Source: Cyclobacterium sp.
Lineage (GTDB): Bacteria > Bacteroidota > Bacteroidia > Cytophagales > Cyclobacteriaceae
Assembly (NCBI RefSeq): GCF_014762705.1
Contig: NZ_JABURL010000107.1
Span: 99,456-163,455, forward strand
Reading direction: 5' to 3'
DNA length: 64,000 nucleotides
Shown: positions 34,159-42,772 of the stretch, piece by piece
How positions within the stretch are numbered: position 1 is the first letter of the stretch
Layout of the letters: every line of letters begins with the position of its first letter
The notes under the pieces: generated by a model
What the model was told of the DNA's origin: nothing
What the model saw: the letters and a program-made list of their open reading frames with translations, nothing else
The model's database searches: none
Translations under genes and position numbers: made by a program

Positions 34159-35313
34159 ATGTCAGAAAAGAAGAAAATTAGAATAGGAATGATAGGCACG
34201 GGTCTGATGGGAAGGATCCACACCAACGGATACAAGAGATTGGGGGATTTTTTCCCTGAGTACGAATACCGACCTGTTTTGCAGGTTGCCTGCTCCAGAA
34301 GAGAGGATAAGATCAAAGCTTTTGCCGAACAGTGGGGATATGCTTCCTATGAGACGGATTGGAAAAAGGTAATTGAGCGGGATGATGTGGATGCAGTGGA
34401 TATTTGTACACCCAATGACACCCATGCTGAAATTGCCATTGCGGCTGCAAAAGCCGGTAAAATGATATTGTGTGAAAAGCCTTTGGCAAGGACACTGGAC
34501 GAAGCCAAGGCCATGGTGGAGGCCATAGAAAAAGCTGGCGTAAGAAATACTGTATGGTACAATTACCGCAGGGTGCCTGCGGTTACTTTGGCCAAGCAGG
34601 TGATTGACTCAGGAAAGCTGGGAAAAATATTTCATTACAGGGCCAATTTCCTTCAGGATTGGACCATAAGTCCGGATTTGCCACAAGGTGGAGATGCCCT
34701 GTGGAGGCTGGATGCGGATGCGGCAGGCTCCGGTGTAACCGGAGATTTGCTGGCCCACTGTATCGATACGGCAATGTGGCTTAATGGGGGGATCAAAGAT
34801 GTGTCTGGAATGACTGAAACCTTTATCAAGGAAAGGGTTCATCAGGGAAGCGGTGAAAAGAAAAAAGTTAGCATCGATGATGCCTGTTCTTTTCATTGTC
34901 ATTTTGATAATGGCTCCCTGGGCTTGTTTGAGGCAACCCGCTATGCAAGAGGCCATAAAGCACTCTATACTTTTGAGATCAATGGAGAGCATGCCTCAAT
35001 CAGATGGGACCTGCATGATCTGAATCGATTAGAATATTTTGATCACGGGGATGAGTCAGTGGTCAGGGGCTGGCGTTCCATCCATGTAACAGACCATGAC
35101 CAACCCTACATGGGCAGGTGGTGGATTCCGGGGACTTGTATAGGCTATGAGCATTCCTTCATCCATCAAGTGTCTGATTTCTTTAAAAGCCTGGAAAGCA
35201 ATGATCCTTGCCCACCCACTTTTAAGGATGCCTATGAAACCCAGAAAGTCTGCCAGGCTGTTTTGGATTCTGCAGCGTCCAGAAGCTGGAAGGATACCGG
35301 TGTAGATTGGTAA
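34159..35313 (+). CDS. Gfo/Idh/MocA family oxidoreductase
   Basis: NAD(P)-dependent sugar dehydrogenase of 384 residues, cytosolic (no signal peptide). The Rossmann motif is [16 protein letters not shown] near residue 10; [15 protein letters not shown] near residue 110 holds the catalytic EKP lysine; [18 protein letters not shown] near residue 195 is the family substrate-binding block. Enzymes of this group oxidise or reduce hydroxyls of hexoses, glycosides or inositols, often at carbon 3. It is the last gene of the sugar cluster and is followed by a terminator 30 bases downstream. Whether it works on the same compound as the DUF1080 protein is inference from gene order. Confidence 0.9.
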   Translation: MSEKKKIRIGMIGTGLMGRIHTNGYKRLGDFFPEYEYRPVLQVACSRREDKIKAFAEQWGYASYETDWKKVIERDDVDAVDICTPNDTHAEIAIAAAKAGKMILCEKPLARTLDEAKAMVEAIEKAGVRNTVWYNYRRVPAVTLAKQVIDSGKLGKIFHYRANFLQDWTISPDLPQGGDALWRLDADAAGSGVTGDLLAHCIDTAMWLNGGIKDVSGMTETFIKERVHQGSGEKKKVSIDDACSFHCHFDNGSLGLFEATRYARGHKALYTFEINGEHASIRWDLHDLNRLEYFDHGDESVVRGWRSIHVTDHDQPYMGRWWIPGTCIGYEHSFIHQVSDFFKSLESNDPCPPTFKDAYETQKVCQAVLDSAASRSWKDTGVDW

Positions 35314-35342
35314 CACCTGGGAACATGCATTGACGTAAATTT

Positions 35343-35372
35343 AATCCGGGTCATGAATGGCCCGGATTTTTT
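35343..35372 (+). terminator. terminator after Gfo/Idh/MocA gene
   Basis: Perfect stem aatccggg (35343-35350) / cccggatt (35361-35368), with six T residues spanning 35367-35372. It closes the sugar cluster before the ebo operon. Confidence 0.88.
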
Positions 35373-35612
35373 GCCTTTTGCCCCTTGACTTTCTCCCGGT
35401 GTCAAAACAAAGTTGGTAAGAAGAAATTTGGGTTTTGAGAAGGATTGGGAGACAGTAGTGTTAGGCTAAGATACCCCGAAAGAAATATCAGATTGCCTGT
35501 AAGTTCAGGCTTGGCTTAACTCTGGAATCTATTGAAAATATGATTATTCTCATGATCAACTGAAGGAAATATAATAAGTGTTATATTTACAGAGAATTAA
35601 AATGAACGGTTT

Positions 35613-36500
35613 ATGATGCTGCTCGCTACCATCAGACAATTTTTAATTAAAGTGCTATCTCAGTCTGCTCCCAGGGAGTCAATGAACTGGTTGGATGAGC
35701 AGGTAGTTAAGGTTACCGGTGCCAAAGGGAACATGAAGTTATTTCTGGCATTCAGTCAGGCGTCCAGGTATTTCTCCAAAGAAACTTTAGCGCTGGATGA
35801 GTCAGATCAAGCTACTGCCAGGGAAATCAGATCCGGTTTTCAGCCATCTTTCTGGACTACATTGCAAACGGCCAGAACCATTCTGGTACTGGAGGCAGTA
35901 TCAGAAAAAAATGATGATTGGATACCGACTTTGGACAAATTGTTTGAATCGGCAGATATGCACGAATTGGAAGCGCTTTACGCAGCCCTTCCCTTATATC
36001 CATTTCCGGAAAAGCTTAAAAGGAGGGCTTCGGAGGGTCTCAGGACAAATATCACTTCTGTATTTGATGCCATTGCCCTTAATAATCCTTATCCCGCAGA
36101 ATTTTTGGACGAGCCTGCCTGGAATCAATTGGTACTGAAAGCCATTTTCATGCAACGCCCCCTGTATAGAATAATGGGGGCAGATGCGAGAGCCAATATA
36201 AATCTGGCAAAGACTTTGGTGGATTATGTGCACGAACGTTGGTCAGCCGGCAGGAATGTCATGCCTGAATTATGGCGTTTTCTTTCCCCCTTTGCAGATC
36301 AGGAAATATTGGGGATGTTTGAAAAGGTATTAAAAGAAGGAAGTAAATTGGAACGCGAGGCGGTAACTTTGGCCTGTTTTCATTCAGAGCATGCCGGATG
36401 CAAAGAGCTATTGGACCGGTACCCTGATCATCTGGCCGCCATAAAGGAGGGTAGCCTGAACTGGGCAGCAGTAGGTGAATCCTACGATTTGGAAAGGTGA
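35613..36500 (+). CDS. eboA: EboA domain-containing protein
   Basis: First gene of the ebo operon, 295 residues, predicted mostly helical and soluble, without signal peptide or membrane segment. Family features seen are NWLDEQVVKVTGAKGNMKLF near residue 24, RSGFQPSFWTTLQTARTILV near residue 75 and EREAVTLACFHSEHAGCKEL near the C-terminus. No catalytic motif is evident and the role of EboA is unknown; in cyanobacteria the gene belongs to the set needed to move scytonemin monomer to the periplasm. The ATG at 35613 is followed by a second ATG. A box TATATTTA (35582-35589) lies 24 bases upstream and could be the operon's -7 element. eboB starts 105 bases downstream. Confidence 0.88.
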   Translation: MMLLATIRQFLIKVLSQSAPRESMNWLDEQVVKVTGAKGNMKLFLAFSQASRYFSKETLALDESDQATAREIRSGFQPSFWTTLQTARTILVLEAVSEKNDDWIPTLDKLFESADMHELEALYAALPLYPFPEKLKRRASEGLRTNITSVFDAIALNNPYPAEFLDEPAWNQLVLKAIFMQRPLYRIMGADARANINLAKTLVDYVHERWSAGRNVMPELWRFLSPFADQEILGMFEKVLKEGSKLEREAVTLACFHSEHAGCKELLDRYPDHLAAIKEGSLNWAAVGESYDLER

Positions 36501-36605
36501 TTTTCATCTGTATAGTACCGTTTCCCATAAAATTGTTCCGTTCATTTGTTATTGTTATGAATTGCATATAAAAAAGTTTAGGTTAGCAGGTAAAATTGAA
36601 TCATT

Positions 36606-37517
36606 ATGATGTATATCGATCCACACATACATGTGACCTCCAGGACAACTGATGACTATGAAGCCATGCAGAAAGCAGGCATAGTAGCTGTGATAGAACC
36701 GGCTTTCTGGCTGGGTCAGCCGAGGACGAAAGTGGGTAGTTTTCAGGATTATTTCAGCAGTCTGGTGGGTTGGGAACGATTCAGGGCCAAGCAGTTCGGT
36801 ATTGTACATTACTGTACCATTGGCTTGAATTCAAAAGAAGCGAACAACGAGGCTCTTGCGGAAGAAGTTATGGAACTCCTGCCCTTATATGTGGGAAAAG
36901 AAGGAGTAGTGGCCATCGGTGAGATCGGATATGATGATCAGACAGCCGCAGAAGACAGGTTTTACCGGTTACAATTGGAATTGGCCAAGGAAGTGAACTT
37001 GCCGGTAATGATCCATACGCCCCACAGGGACAAGAAGAAAGGAACTGTCCGCAGTATGGATGTAAGTGAAGAGCATGGATTGGCTCCAAAAATGGTCATC
37101 GTTGACCACAATAATGAAGAAACCGTCAGGGAAGTTTTGGATAGGGGATACTGGGCTGCATTTACCATTTACCCGCATACCAAAATGGGAAGCGAACGAA
37201 TGGTAGACATAGTAAAGCAGTACGGACCGGAAAGAATTATTGTAGACAGTGCCGCTGATTGGGGCATAAGTGATCCATTGGCAGTGCCCAAAACGGCAGC
37301 ACTGATGAAAGAAAAAGGCATTCCTGAAGAGCATATACAGCTGACCTGTTACGGAAATGCCTTGAAGGCTTATGGTCAAAGCGGGCAAATGGAGGAAAAA
37401 GACTGGTTGGAAAAGGAACCCATTGACCAAACTAAAAAACATGGCGGGAATACAGTTTTACGGGGAGGGCAAAAGCCAAGAGTGGATAATGATTCCTCTA
37501 ATATTATAGAGAATTAG
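36606..37517 (+). CDS. eboB: TatD family metal-dependent hydrolase EboB
   Basis: Amidohydrolase-superfamily TIM barrel of 303 residues. The N-terminal metal motif is DPHIHVTS, a second acidic ligand lies in AIGEIGYDD, a histidine in PVMIHTPHRDKKKG, another in IVDHNNEE, and an aspartate in IIVDSAADWG; together these are the ligands expected for a two-metal TatD-type site. The substrate in the ebo pathway is unknown. Two ATG codons (36606, 36609) are possible starts. The last 20 residues, rich in Lys and Gly, are a poorly conserved tail. The stop is seven bases before the eboC ATG, so the two genes are tightly linked. Confidence 0.9.
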   Translation: MMYIDPHIHVTSRTTDDYEAMQKAGIVAVIEPAFWLGQPRTKVGSFQDYFSSLVGWERFRAKQFGIVHYCTIGLNSKEANNEALAEEVMELLPLYVGKEGVVAIGEIGYDDQTAAEDRFYRLQLELAKEVNLPVMIHTPHRDKKKGTVRSMDVSEEHGLAPKMVIVDHNNEETVREVLDRGYWAAFTIYPHTKMGSERMVDIVKQYGPERIIVDSAADWGISDPLAVPKTAALMKEKGIPEEHIQLTCYGNALKAYGQSGQMEEKDWLEKEPIDQTKKHGGNTVLRGGQKPRVDNDSSNIIEN

Positions 37518-37524
37518 CCAGTTG

Positions 37525-38415
37525 ATGTCCAATATCATTGCCCACATCAGGCTCACCAGGCCTGCCAATATTATAACGGCCATTGCCGATATATTAGCCG
37601 GTGCGGCCATATCGGGTGGATTGATTTTTTATAGTAATGCTGTCGACTGGGGCAGCATTGGCTGGCTGGTGCTGTCTACCATCGGTCTTTACGGAGGGGG
37701 AGTGGCTTTCAATGATGTATTTGATGCGGAACTGGACAAGGTGGAGCGTCCGGAACGTCCCATTCCCAGTGGGAAAGCCAGTGTCAAAAGTGCAGGAGCA
37801 ATGGCCTTATTGCTGCTTCTAATTGGTGTTTGGGCGGCCTGGCAGGTCAGCCAGCAGGCTGCTTTTCTGGCCCTTTCGGTAGCTGTTTTGGCAGTGGTTT
37901 ACGATGCCTGGGGCAAACATCAATCTTTTCTGGGTCCCATTAACATGGGGCTTTGCAGGGCTGGAAACCTGCTATTGGGCATGAGTTTGGTTCAAGGCGC
38001 ATGGAAAGAATTTTGGTTTATTGCTTTAATCCCCTTACTGTATGTTGCCGCCATTACTATGGTCAGCCGTGGAGAGGTTCACGGAAAAAACACCAGCGCC
38101 CTGAAAGGGGGAGCGTTCATATACGGAAGCATCATTTTATTTATTTTTGTTGTGGCTTATTTGTACAACGATCATTGGTGGGAAAGTTTGCCGTTTTTGG
38201 TCTTATTGGCTGCTTTTATTTTTCCTCCATTGCTTAAAGCATTGCAACATCAGGAGCCGGCCTTGATTGGGAAATCCGTAAAAGCTGCTGTTTTGTCGCT
38301 AATTATTGTCAACGCCACTTTGGCCGCTGCCTTTGCAGGATGGTTGGTGGCATTAACCATCCTGTTATTGTTGCCCATTTCCCTTCTGATGGCAAAGGCA
38401 TTTGCGGTCACTTAA
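37525..38415 (+). CDS. eboC: UbiA-type prenyltransferase EboC
   Basis: Integral membrane prenyltransferase of 296 residues with about eight hydrophobic helices. The first aspartate-rich motif NDVFDAELD lies at 63-71 and is followed by ERPERPIPSG, the strongest UbiA signature; the second, YDAWGK, is near residue 130. It should attach a polyprenyl chain to an aromatic or other acceptor made by the soluble Ebo enzymes, and is the only membrane protein of the cluster. ATG 37525 is chosen; a TTG one codon earlier is also possible. A gap of 70 bases separates it from eboD, with no terminator. Confidence 0.93.
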   Translation: MSNIIAHIRLTRPANIITAIADILAGAAISGGLIFYSNAVDWGSIGWLVLSTIGLYGGGVAFNDVFDAELDKVERPERPIPSGKASVKSAGAMALLLLLIGVWAAWQVSQQAAFLALSVAVLAVVYDAWGKHQSFLGPINMGLCRAGNLLLGMSLVQGAWKEFWFIALIPLLYVAAITMVSRGEVHGKNTSALKGGAFIYGSIILFIFVVAYLYNDHWWESLPFLVLLAAFIFPPLLKALQHQEPALIGKSVKAAVLSLIIVNATLAAAFAGWLVALTILLLLPISLLMAKAFAVT

Positions 38416-38485
38416 TGAACCAAAACAGGGTTTTATTACTTATCTATAATGAAATGTAAAGTTCTCTTGAACTGTCAAAATAAAA

Positions 38486-39646
38486 ATGAAAAAATTGGCA
38501 AATAAAACAATTGAGCAGGCTTTTAACGTTCCTTTCCGGTATCAGGTATTTTTTACAAAAGGTTTGTTTTCAACGGAGAATCAGCTTTTTGCTGAGCTGG
38601 TAAAAGGAGATAAGGTCCCCAAAGTCTTCTTTGTTTTGGATGAAGGTGTGGCCCGGCATCACCCCAAACTGATTGCAGAGATTGAGGATTATGCCCGGGG
38701 GCATACCGAAACCTTTACATTGTGCGCGGCACCTTTGGTGGTTCCGGGAGGAGAGCAGGTGAAAAACGACCAGCATTATTTTCAGGATGTTTTAAAAGCT
38801 ACCCATACCTATGGCATTGACAGGCATTCCTATGTAGTCGGAATAGGGGGCGGAGCTTTATTGGACATGGTGGGCTTTGCTGCAGCCATAGCCCACAGAG
38901 GTATCAGGCATATCCGCATTCCTACCACCGTATTGTCTCAGAATGACTCGGGAGTGGGTGTGAAAAATGGCATCAATGCCTACGGAAAGAAAAACTACCT
39001 GGGTACATTTGCCCCTCCTTTTGCTGTGATCAATGACGCAGACTTCTTGCAGACTTTAGAGGAAAGAGATTGGCGCTCCGGGATTTCAGAAGCCCTGAAG
39101 GTTGCCTTGATCAAGGATGCATCCTTTTTTGTTTGGATAGAACAGCAGGCTGTGGACCTGATGGATAAAAGCCATTCCTCCATGGCAGAACTGATCTATC
39201 GTTGTGCGCAAATGCACCTGGATCATATTGCTTCCGGGGATCCTTTTGAAACAGGCTCTTCCAGGCCTTTGGATTTTGGGCACTGGGCAGCACATAAATT
39301 AGAACACCTGACCGATTATAAAATCAGGCATGGAGAGGCAGTGGCTGTAGGTATCGCCTTGGACACCACCTATTCTTTCCTTGCCGGGATGCTTTCTGAA
39401 AATGAGCTGAACAGGGTATTGGACCTCATCATCAAGTTGGGATTTGATTTGTATGTGCCTGAATTGTCAGGAGAGGCCCTTTTAAAAGGGTTGAATGAGT
39501 TTCGTGAGCACCTGGGAGGGGAGTTGACCATCATGCTGCTGGATAAAATTGGAACTGGCGTGGAGGTACATCAGATGGACCCTGCATTAATTTTCAAGGC
39601 AGTGGAAAAACTAAATCAATTACAAATGGACTATCAAAAAGCCTGA
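38486..39646 (+). CDS. eboD: 3-dehydroquinate synthase-like EboD
   Basis: Sugar-phosphate cyclase superfamily member, 386 residues. The NAD loop is GIGGGALLDMVGF near residue 119; zinc ligands can be placed at Glu202 (ISEALK), His266 (DFGHWAAHKLE) and His282 (IRHGEAVAVG), all conserved, so the enzyme is probably active. It is not the housekeeping AroB: the N-terminal 40 residues and several loops differ, and it lies inside the ebo cluster. It may cyclise a phosphorylated sugar to a cyclitol or quinate-like ring, giving the head group for the pathway product; this is inference. Confidence 0.92.
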   Translation: MKKLANKTIEQAFNVPFRYQVFFTKGLFSTENQLFAELVKGDKVPKVFFVLDEGVARHHPKLIAEIEDYARGHTETFTLCAAPLVVPGGEQVKNDQHYFQDVLKATHTYGIDRHSYVVGIGGGALLDMVGFAAAIAHRGIRHIRIPTTVLSQNDSGVGVKNGINAYGKKNYLGTFAPPFAVINDADFLQTLEERDWRSGISEALKVALIKDASFFVWIEQQAVDLMDKSHSSMAELIYRCAQMHLDHIASGDPFETGSSRPLDFGHWAAHKLEHLTDYKIRHGEAVAVGIALDTTYSFLAGMLSENELNRVLDLIIKLGFDLYVPELSGEALLKGLNEFREHLGGELTIMLLDKIGTGVEVHQMDPALIFKAVEKLNQLQMDYQKA

Positions 39647-39682
39647 TTGGTTTTTTAATTTTAACCAAGGAAATACCTGACC

Positions 39683-40891
39683 ATGCAAATTTCAGATTAC
39701 CACCTTACTTATTGCACCAATATTCACCCTGGAGAAAGCTGGGAAGCTACCTTCGAAAATTTAAAGTCGTATGTGCCCAAAATCAAGGATGGGCTTTCTA
39801 TCGAAAAGCGCTTTGCCATAGGCTTGAGGTTATCGGATGAAGCCAGCAGGGAACTGCTGGAAAACAATGAATTACAGGTGTTCAAATCCTGGTTAAAGGC
39901 AAATAATTGTTATGTGTTTACCCTAAATGGTTTTCCCTATGGTGGTTTTCACAGGCAGGTGGTCAAAGATGAAGTGCATCAACCGGATTGGACCACCCAG
40001 GCACGAAAAGAGTATACCCTCCGGCTTTTCGATATTCTTTCCGTATTAATGCCAGAGGATATGGATGCCGGAATTTCCACTTCACCATTGAGCTACAAAC
40101 ACTGGCACAGTACTGAAACTGCCAGGAATGAAATCTTAGGCAAATCCTGCACCCAAATCCTGGAAGTGGTGGAGTACCTCTACAGCATCAAATTGAGTAA
40201 AAAGCAAATCCTTCATCTGGACATAGAACCAGAGCCGGATGGGATGATTGAAAATGCTTCCGGGGTCCATGAATTTTTTGATAAATGGCTGATTCCACAG
40301 GGCATTCCTATGCTGACAGCCAAATATGGTGTTTCCCCAAAGGAGGCCATGGATATCATTAAAGACCATGTCAGGGTTTGTTATGATGTGTGCCATTTCG
40401 CGGTGGCCTATGAGGACCATCGTACAGTTTTGGAAAATTTTAAAAAGGATGGGATCAAAATAGGCAAATTCCAACTCAGTGCTGCGCTGAAAATGGACAT
40501 ACCAGAGAAAATCAGTCAAAGAAGGCTGGTTGAAAAGGCTTTATTGCCTTTTGTTGAATCCACTTACCTACATCAGGTAATCGGCAGATCAGAAGGAGAT
40601 GGGCTAAAGGCCTATCCCGACCTTCCAGATGCCTTATTGGGTTTGGCCGAGACACATGACCGGGAGTGGCGCATCCATTTCCATGTACCCGTATTTTTGC
40701 CCAGTTATGGCACCTTGCAATCCACCCAGGAGGATATTTTATCAGTACTGGATTTGAACAGCCAAAATCATTATTCAAGCCAATTGGAGGTGGAGACTTA
40801 TACCTGGGAAGTACTGCCCGAGGACATCCATTTATCCCTGGACCAGTCTATTGTCAGAGAGCTGGATTGGGCGAAAAATCACGTCAAATGA
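39683..40891 (+). CDS. eboE: TIM-barrel protein EboE (metabolite traffic protein)
   Basis: Xylose-isomerase-like TIM-barrel protein of 402 residues, cytosolic. It opens ISDYHLTYCTNIHPGESWEA, a hallmark of EboE, and has the acidic and histidine residues of a metal site in HLDIEPEPDG, VCYDVCHFAVAYEDH and RIHFHVPVFLP. In cyanobacteria EboE is one of the Ebo proteins required for scytonemin monomer export; its chemical reaction is not established. Its stop codon overlaps the eboF start (ATGA), showing translational coupling. The start is the ATG at 39683, 36 bases after eboD. Confidence 0.92.
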   Translation: MQISDYHLTYCTNIHPGESWEATFENLKSYVPKIKDGLSIEKRFAIGLRLSDEASRELLENNELQVFKSWLKANNCYVFTLNGFPYGGFHRQVVKDEVHQPDWTTQARKEYTLRLFDILSVLMPEDMDAGISTSPLSYKHWHSTETARNEILGKSCTQILEVVEYLYSIKLSKKQILHLDIEPEPDGMIENASGVHEFFDKWLIPQGIPMLTAKYGVSPKEAMDIIKDHVRVCYDVCHFAVAYEDHRTVLENFKKDGIKIGKFQLSAALKMDIPEKISQRRLVEKALLPFVESTYLHQVIGRSEGDGLKAYPDLPDALLGLAETHDREWRIHFHVPVFLPSYGTLQSTQEDILSVLDLNSQNHYSSQLEVETYTWEVLPEDIHLSLDQSIVRELDWAKNHVK

Positions 40892-42264
40892 AAAAAACAG
40901 TTGTACTTAATATCGTCGCGCTTTCTGCCAGAGTTCTTGGGGAGCACACTCCCTTCTTGAACGAATGGATAGGAAAGCGGAAGCAATCTGCCATCAAACC
41001 GGTTCTGCCTGCTGTGACTTGTTCCTCTCAGTCCGTTTATTTGACGGGTAAATGGCCTGAGGAGAACGGGATCGTGGGGAATGGTTGGTATTTTAAGGAT
41101 GAATGTGAAATTAAGTTCTGGAGGCAATCCAATCATTTGGTGCAAACGCCGAAGATATGGGACGCTTTAAAAGCAGCCGATCCCAACTTCACCTGTGCAA
41201 ATATGTTCTGGTGGTACAACATGTATTCTTCGGTGGATTATGCCGTTACCCCAAGGCCTTTGTATCCTTCAGATGGTAGAAAACTTCCCGATATACACAG
41301 TCAGCCTATGGATTTGAGGGACCGGTTACAAAATGAACTGGGCCAATTTCCTCTTTTTTCCTTTTGGGGACCTAATGCCAATATTGCCTCCTCCAAATGG
41401 ATAGCTGAGGCCTCCATGAAAGTGGATGAATGGCATGACCCTACCCTAACCTTTATTTACCTGCCGCACCTCGACTATGGCTTGCAGAAATATGGGATAG
41501 ACTTTGACCATATTGGCAAGGAATTGAAAGAAATTGATGCTTTGTGCGAGCGGTTGATCAATTATTATGAAAGCCAGGGAGCCGAGATCATTTTGCTATC
41601 CGAATATGCCATTACCTCAGTAAAACAACCCATTCATATCAACAGGGCCTTGAGAAAAGCGGGCTACATTCAAGTAAAGAATGAGCTGGGACTGGAAACC
41701 CTTGATGCCGGTACCAGCAAAGCATTTGCCGTATCAGATCACCAGATAGCTCATATTTACCTCAATGACCCGGCCGAAAAAGAAGCAGTAAAGAAATTGA
41801 TGGAAGGGCTTCCGGGAGTCGAAAAAGTATTGGATAATGAAGGCAAGCAAGCCTATCATTTGAACCATGACAGGGCCGGGGATTTGGTGGCTGTTGCGGA
41901 TAAGGATTCCTGGTTTACCTATTATTATTGGTTGGACGACCAAAAGGCTCCCGACTACGCCCGTACAGTGGATATCCACAGGAAGCCGGGATATGATCCG
42001 GTTGAAATGTTTGCCAATCCTGAGATCAAATTTTTAAAGGCCAAATTGGGATGGACCCTGTTGAAGAAAAAACTGGGCTTCAGGTATTTGATGGATGTGA
42101 TTCCCCTGGATGCATCGTTGGTAAAGGGTTCCCATGGCAGGATCAGCGAAAGTGAGCTGGACTGGCCCGTATTGGTTACTTCCGGTAAGTCAGGGGAGGG
42201 TTTGGAAGAGGTTGACCCAACAGCTGTTTTCTCATTGATTTATGATCAGGTAATGGAAAAATGA
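40888..42264 (+). CDS. eboF: alkaline phosphatase/phosphodiesterase-like EboF
   Basis: Member of the type I phosphodiesterase/nucleotide pyrophosphatase superfamily, 458 residues, no signal peptide. The likely nucleophile is Thr44 in PAVTCSSQSVYLTG; HGIVGNG-type (here NGIVGNGWYF) and MFWWYNMYSSVDYAVTPRP are typical of the Ebo branch. Compared with classical members, the first metal aspartate (usual DG after the first strand) appears as NIVALS, and the SDHG motif as SEYA, so metal binding is altered. I take ATG 40888, overlapping the eboE stop by four bases; the frame is open far upstream inside eboE, but that extension (to 40666) is antisense-like filler in another gene. It ends the operon; the TMEM220 gene follows after 44 bases. 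Confidence 0.9.
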   Translation: MKKTVVLNIVALSARVLGEHTPFLNEWIGKRKQSAIKPVLPAVTCSSQSVYLTGKWPEENGIVGNGWYFKDECEIKFWRQSNHLVQTPKIWDALKAADPNFTCANMFWWYNMYSSVDYAVTPRPLYPSDGRKLPDIHSQPMDLRDRLQNELGQFPLFSFWGPNANIASSKWIAEASMKVDEWHDPTLTFIYLPHLDYGLQKYGIDFDHIGKELKEIDALCERLINYYESQGAEIILLSEYAITSVKQPIHINRALRKAGYIQVKNELGLETLDAGTSKAFAVSDHQIAHIYLNDPAEKEAVKKLMEGLPGVEKVLDNEGKQAYHLNHDRAGDLVAVADKDSWFTYYYWLDDQKAPDYARTVDIHRKPGYDPVEMFANPEIKFLKAKLGWTLLKKKLGFRYLMDVIPLDASLVKGSHGRISESELDWPVLVTSGKSGEGLEEVDPTAVFSLIYDQVMEK

Positions 42265-42308
42265 GTTTTCACAACTGTTTTTATGCTTAAAATCCTTAAT
42301 TTAGTAGA

Positions 42309-42725
42309 ATGATGAGCAAAGCTTGGAAAAGGTTTTTTGGTATCAGTTCGGTGCTGTTTTTGTTGTTTGCCTATTGGCAGATCAACGATCCTGATCCGGA
42401 ATGGTGGGTTCCGGTTTATATGATTGCAGCTATTTCAGCAGGTTTTGCCTTTTTTGGAAAATTCAATGTGAATATTTCGGTAATTTTAACCTTTACCTAC
42501 CTCATCGCTGCAGTTTTCTTTTGGCCGGAAAACATCTTTTCCTGGATAGGTCAGGAATGGGAACAAAAAGACCTTTCCATGAAAACCCAGGGTATGGAAA
42601 TCAACAGGGAATTTTTTGGGCTTGTAGTGGCAGCAGTGGTATTTGCTTTGGAGGCCATTATTGGCAGAAACAAGCGCCTATTAGAAAATCAGCATAAATC
42701 TAACAGTAAATCAACCATTGAATAA
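42309..42725 (+). CDS. TMEM220-family membrane protein
   Basis: Small integral membrane protein of 138 residues with about four hydrophobic helices. It is recognised by FAYWQINDPDPEWWVPVYM near residue 20, the signature of the TMEM220 family, which is also found in animals and has no known function. It starts 44 bases after eboF, with no terminator between, so it may be transcribed with the ebo genes, but it is not a standard Ebo component. The C-terminus is a short charged tail. The following kinase gene begins 47 bases later. Confidence 0.8.
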   Translation: MMSKAWKRFFGISSVLFLLFAYWQINDPDPEWWVPVYMIAAISAGFAFFGKFNVNISVILTFTYLIAAVFFWPENIFSWIGQEWEQKDLSMKTQGMEINREFFGLVVAAVVFALEAIIGRNKRLLENQHKSNSKSTIE

Positions 42726-42772
42726 TTTTAAAGGTTTTAACCAAAACCTTGTACACCTGTCAATTAATTAAG

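Noticed and set aside
33396..34316. Open frame of 306 codons on the minus strand opposite the TIM-barrel isomerase
   Set aside because: Crosses two genuine plus-strand genes, has no domain, and no start signal.
40666..40887. Upstream extension of eboF inside eboE
   Set aside because: The frame is open but the added residues do not resemble EboF proteins, and ATG 40888 gives the standard overlap with eboE and the family N-terminus.
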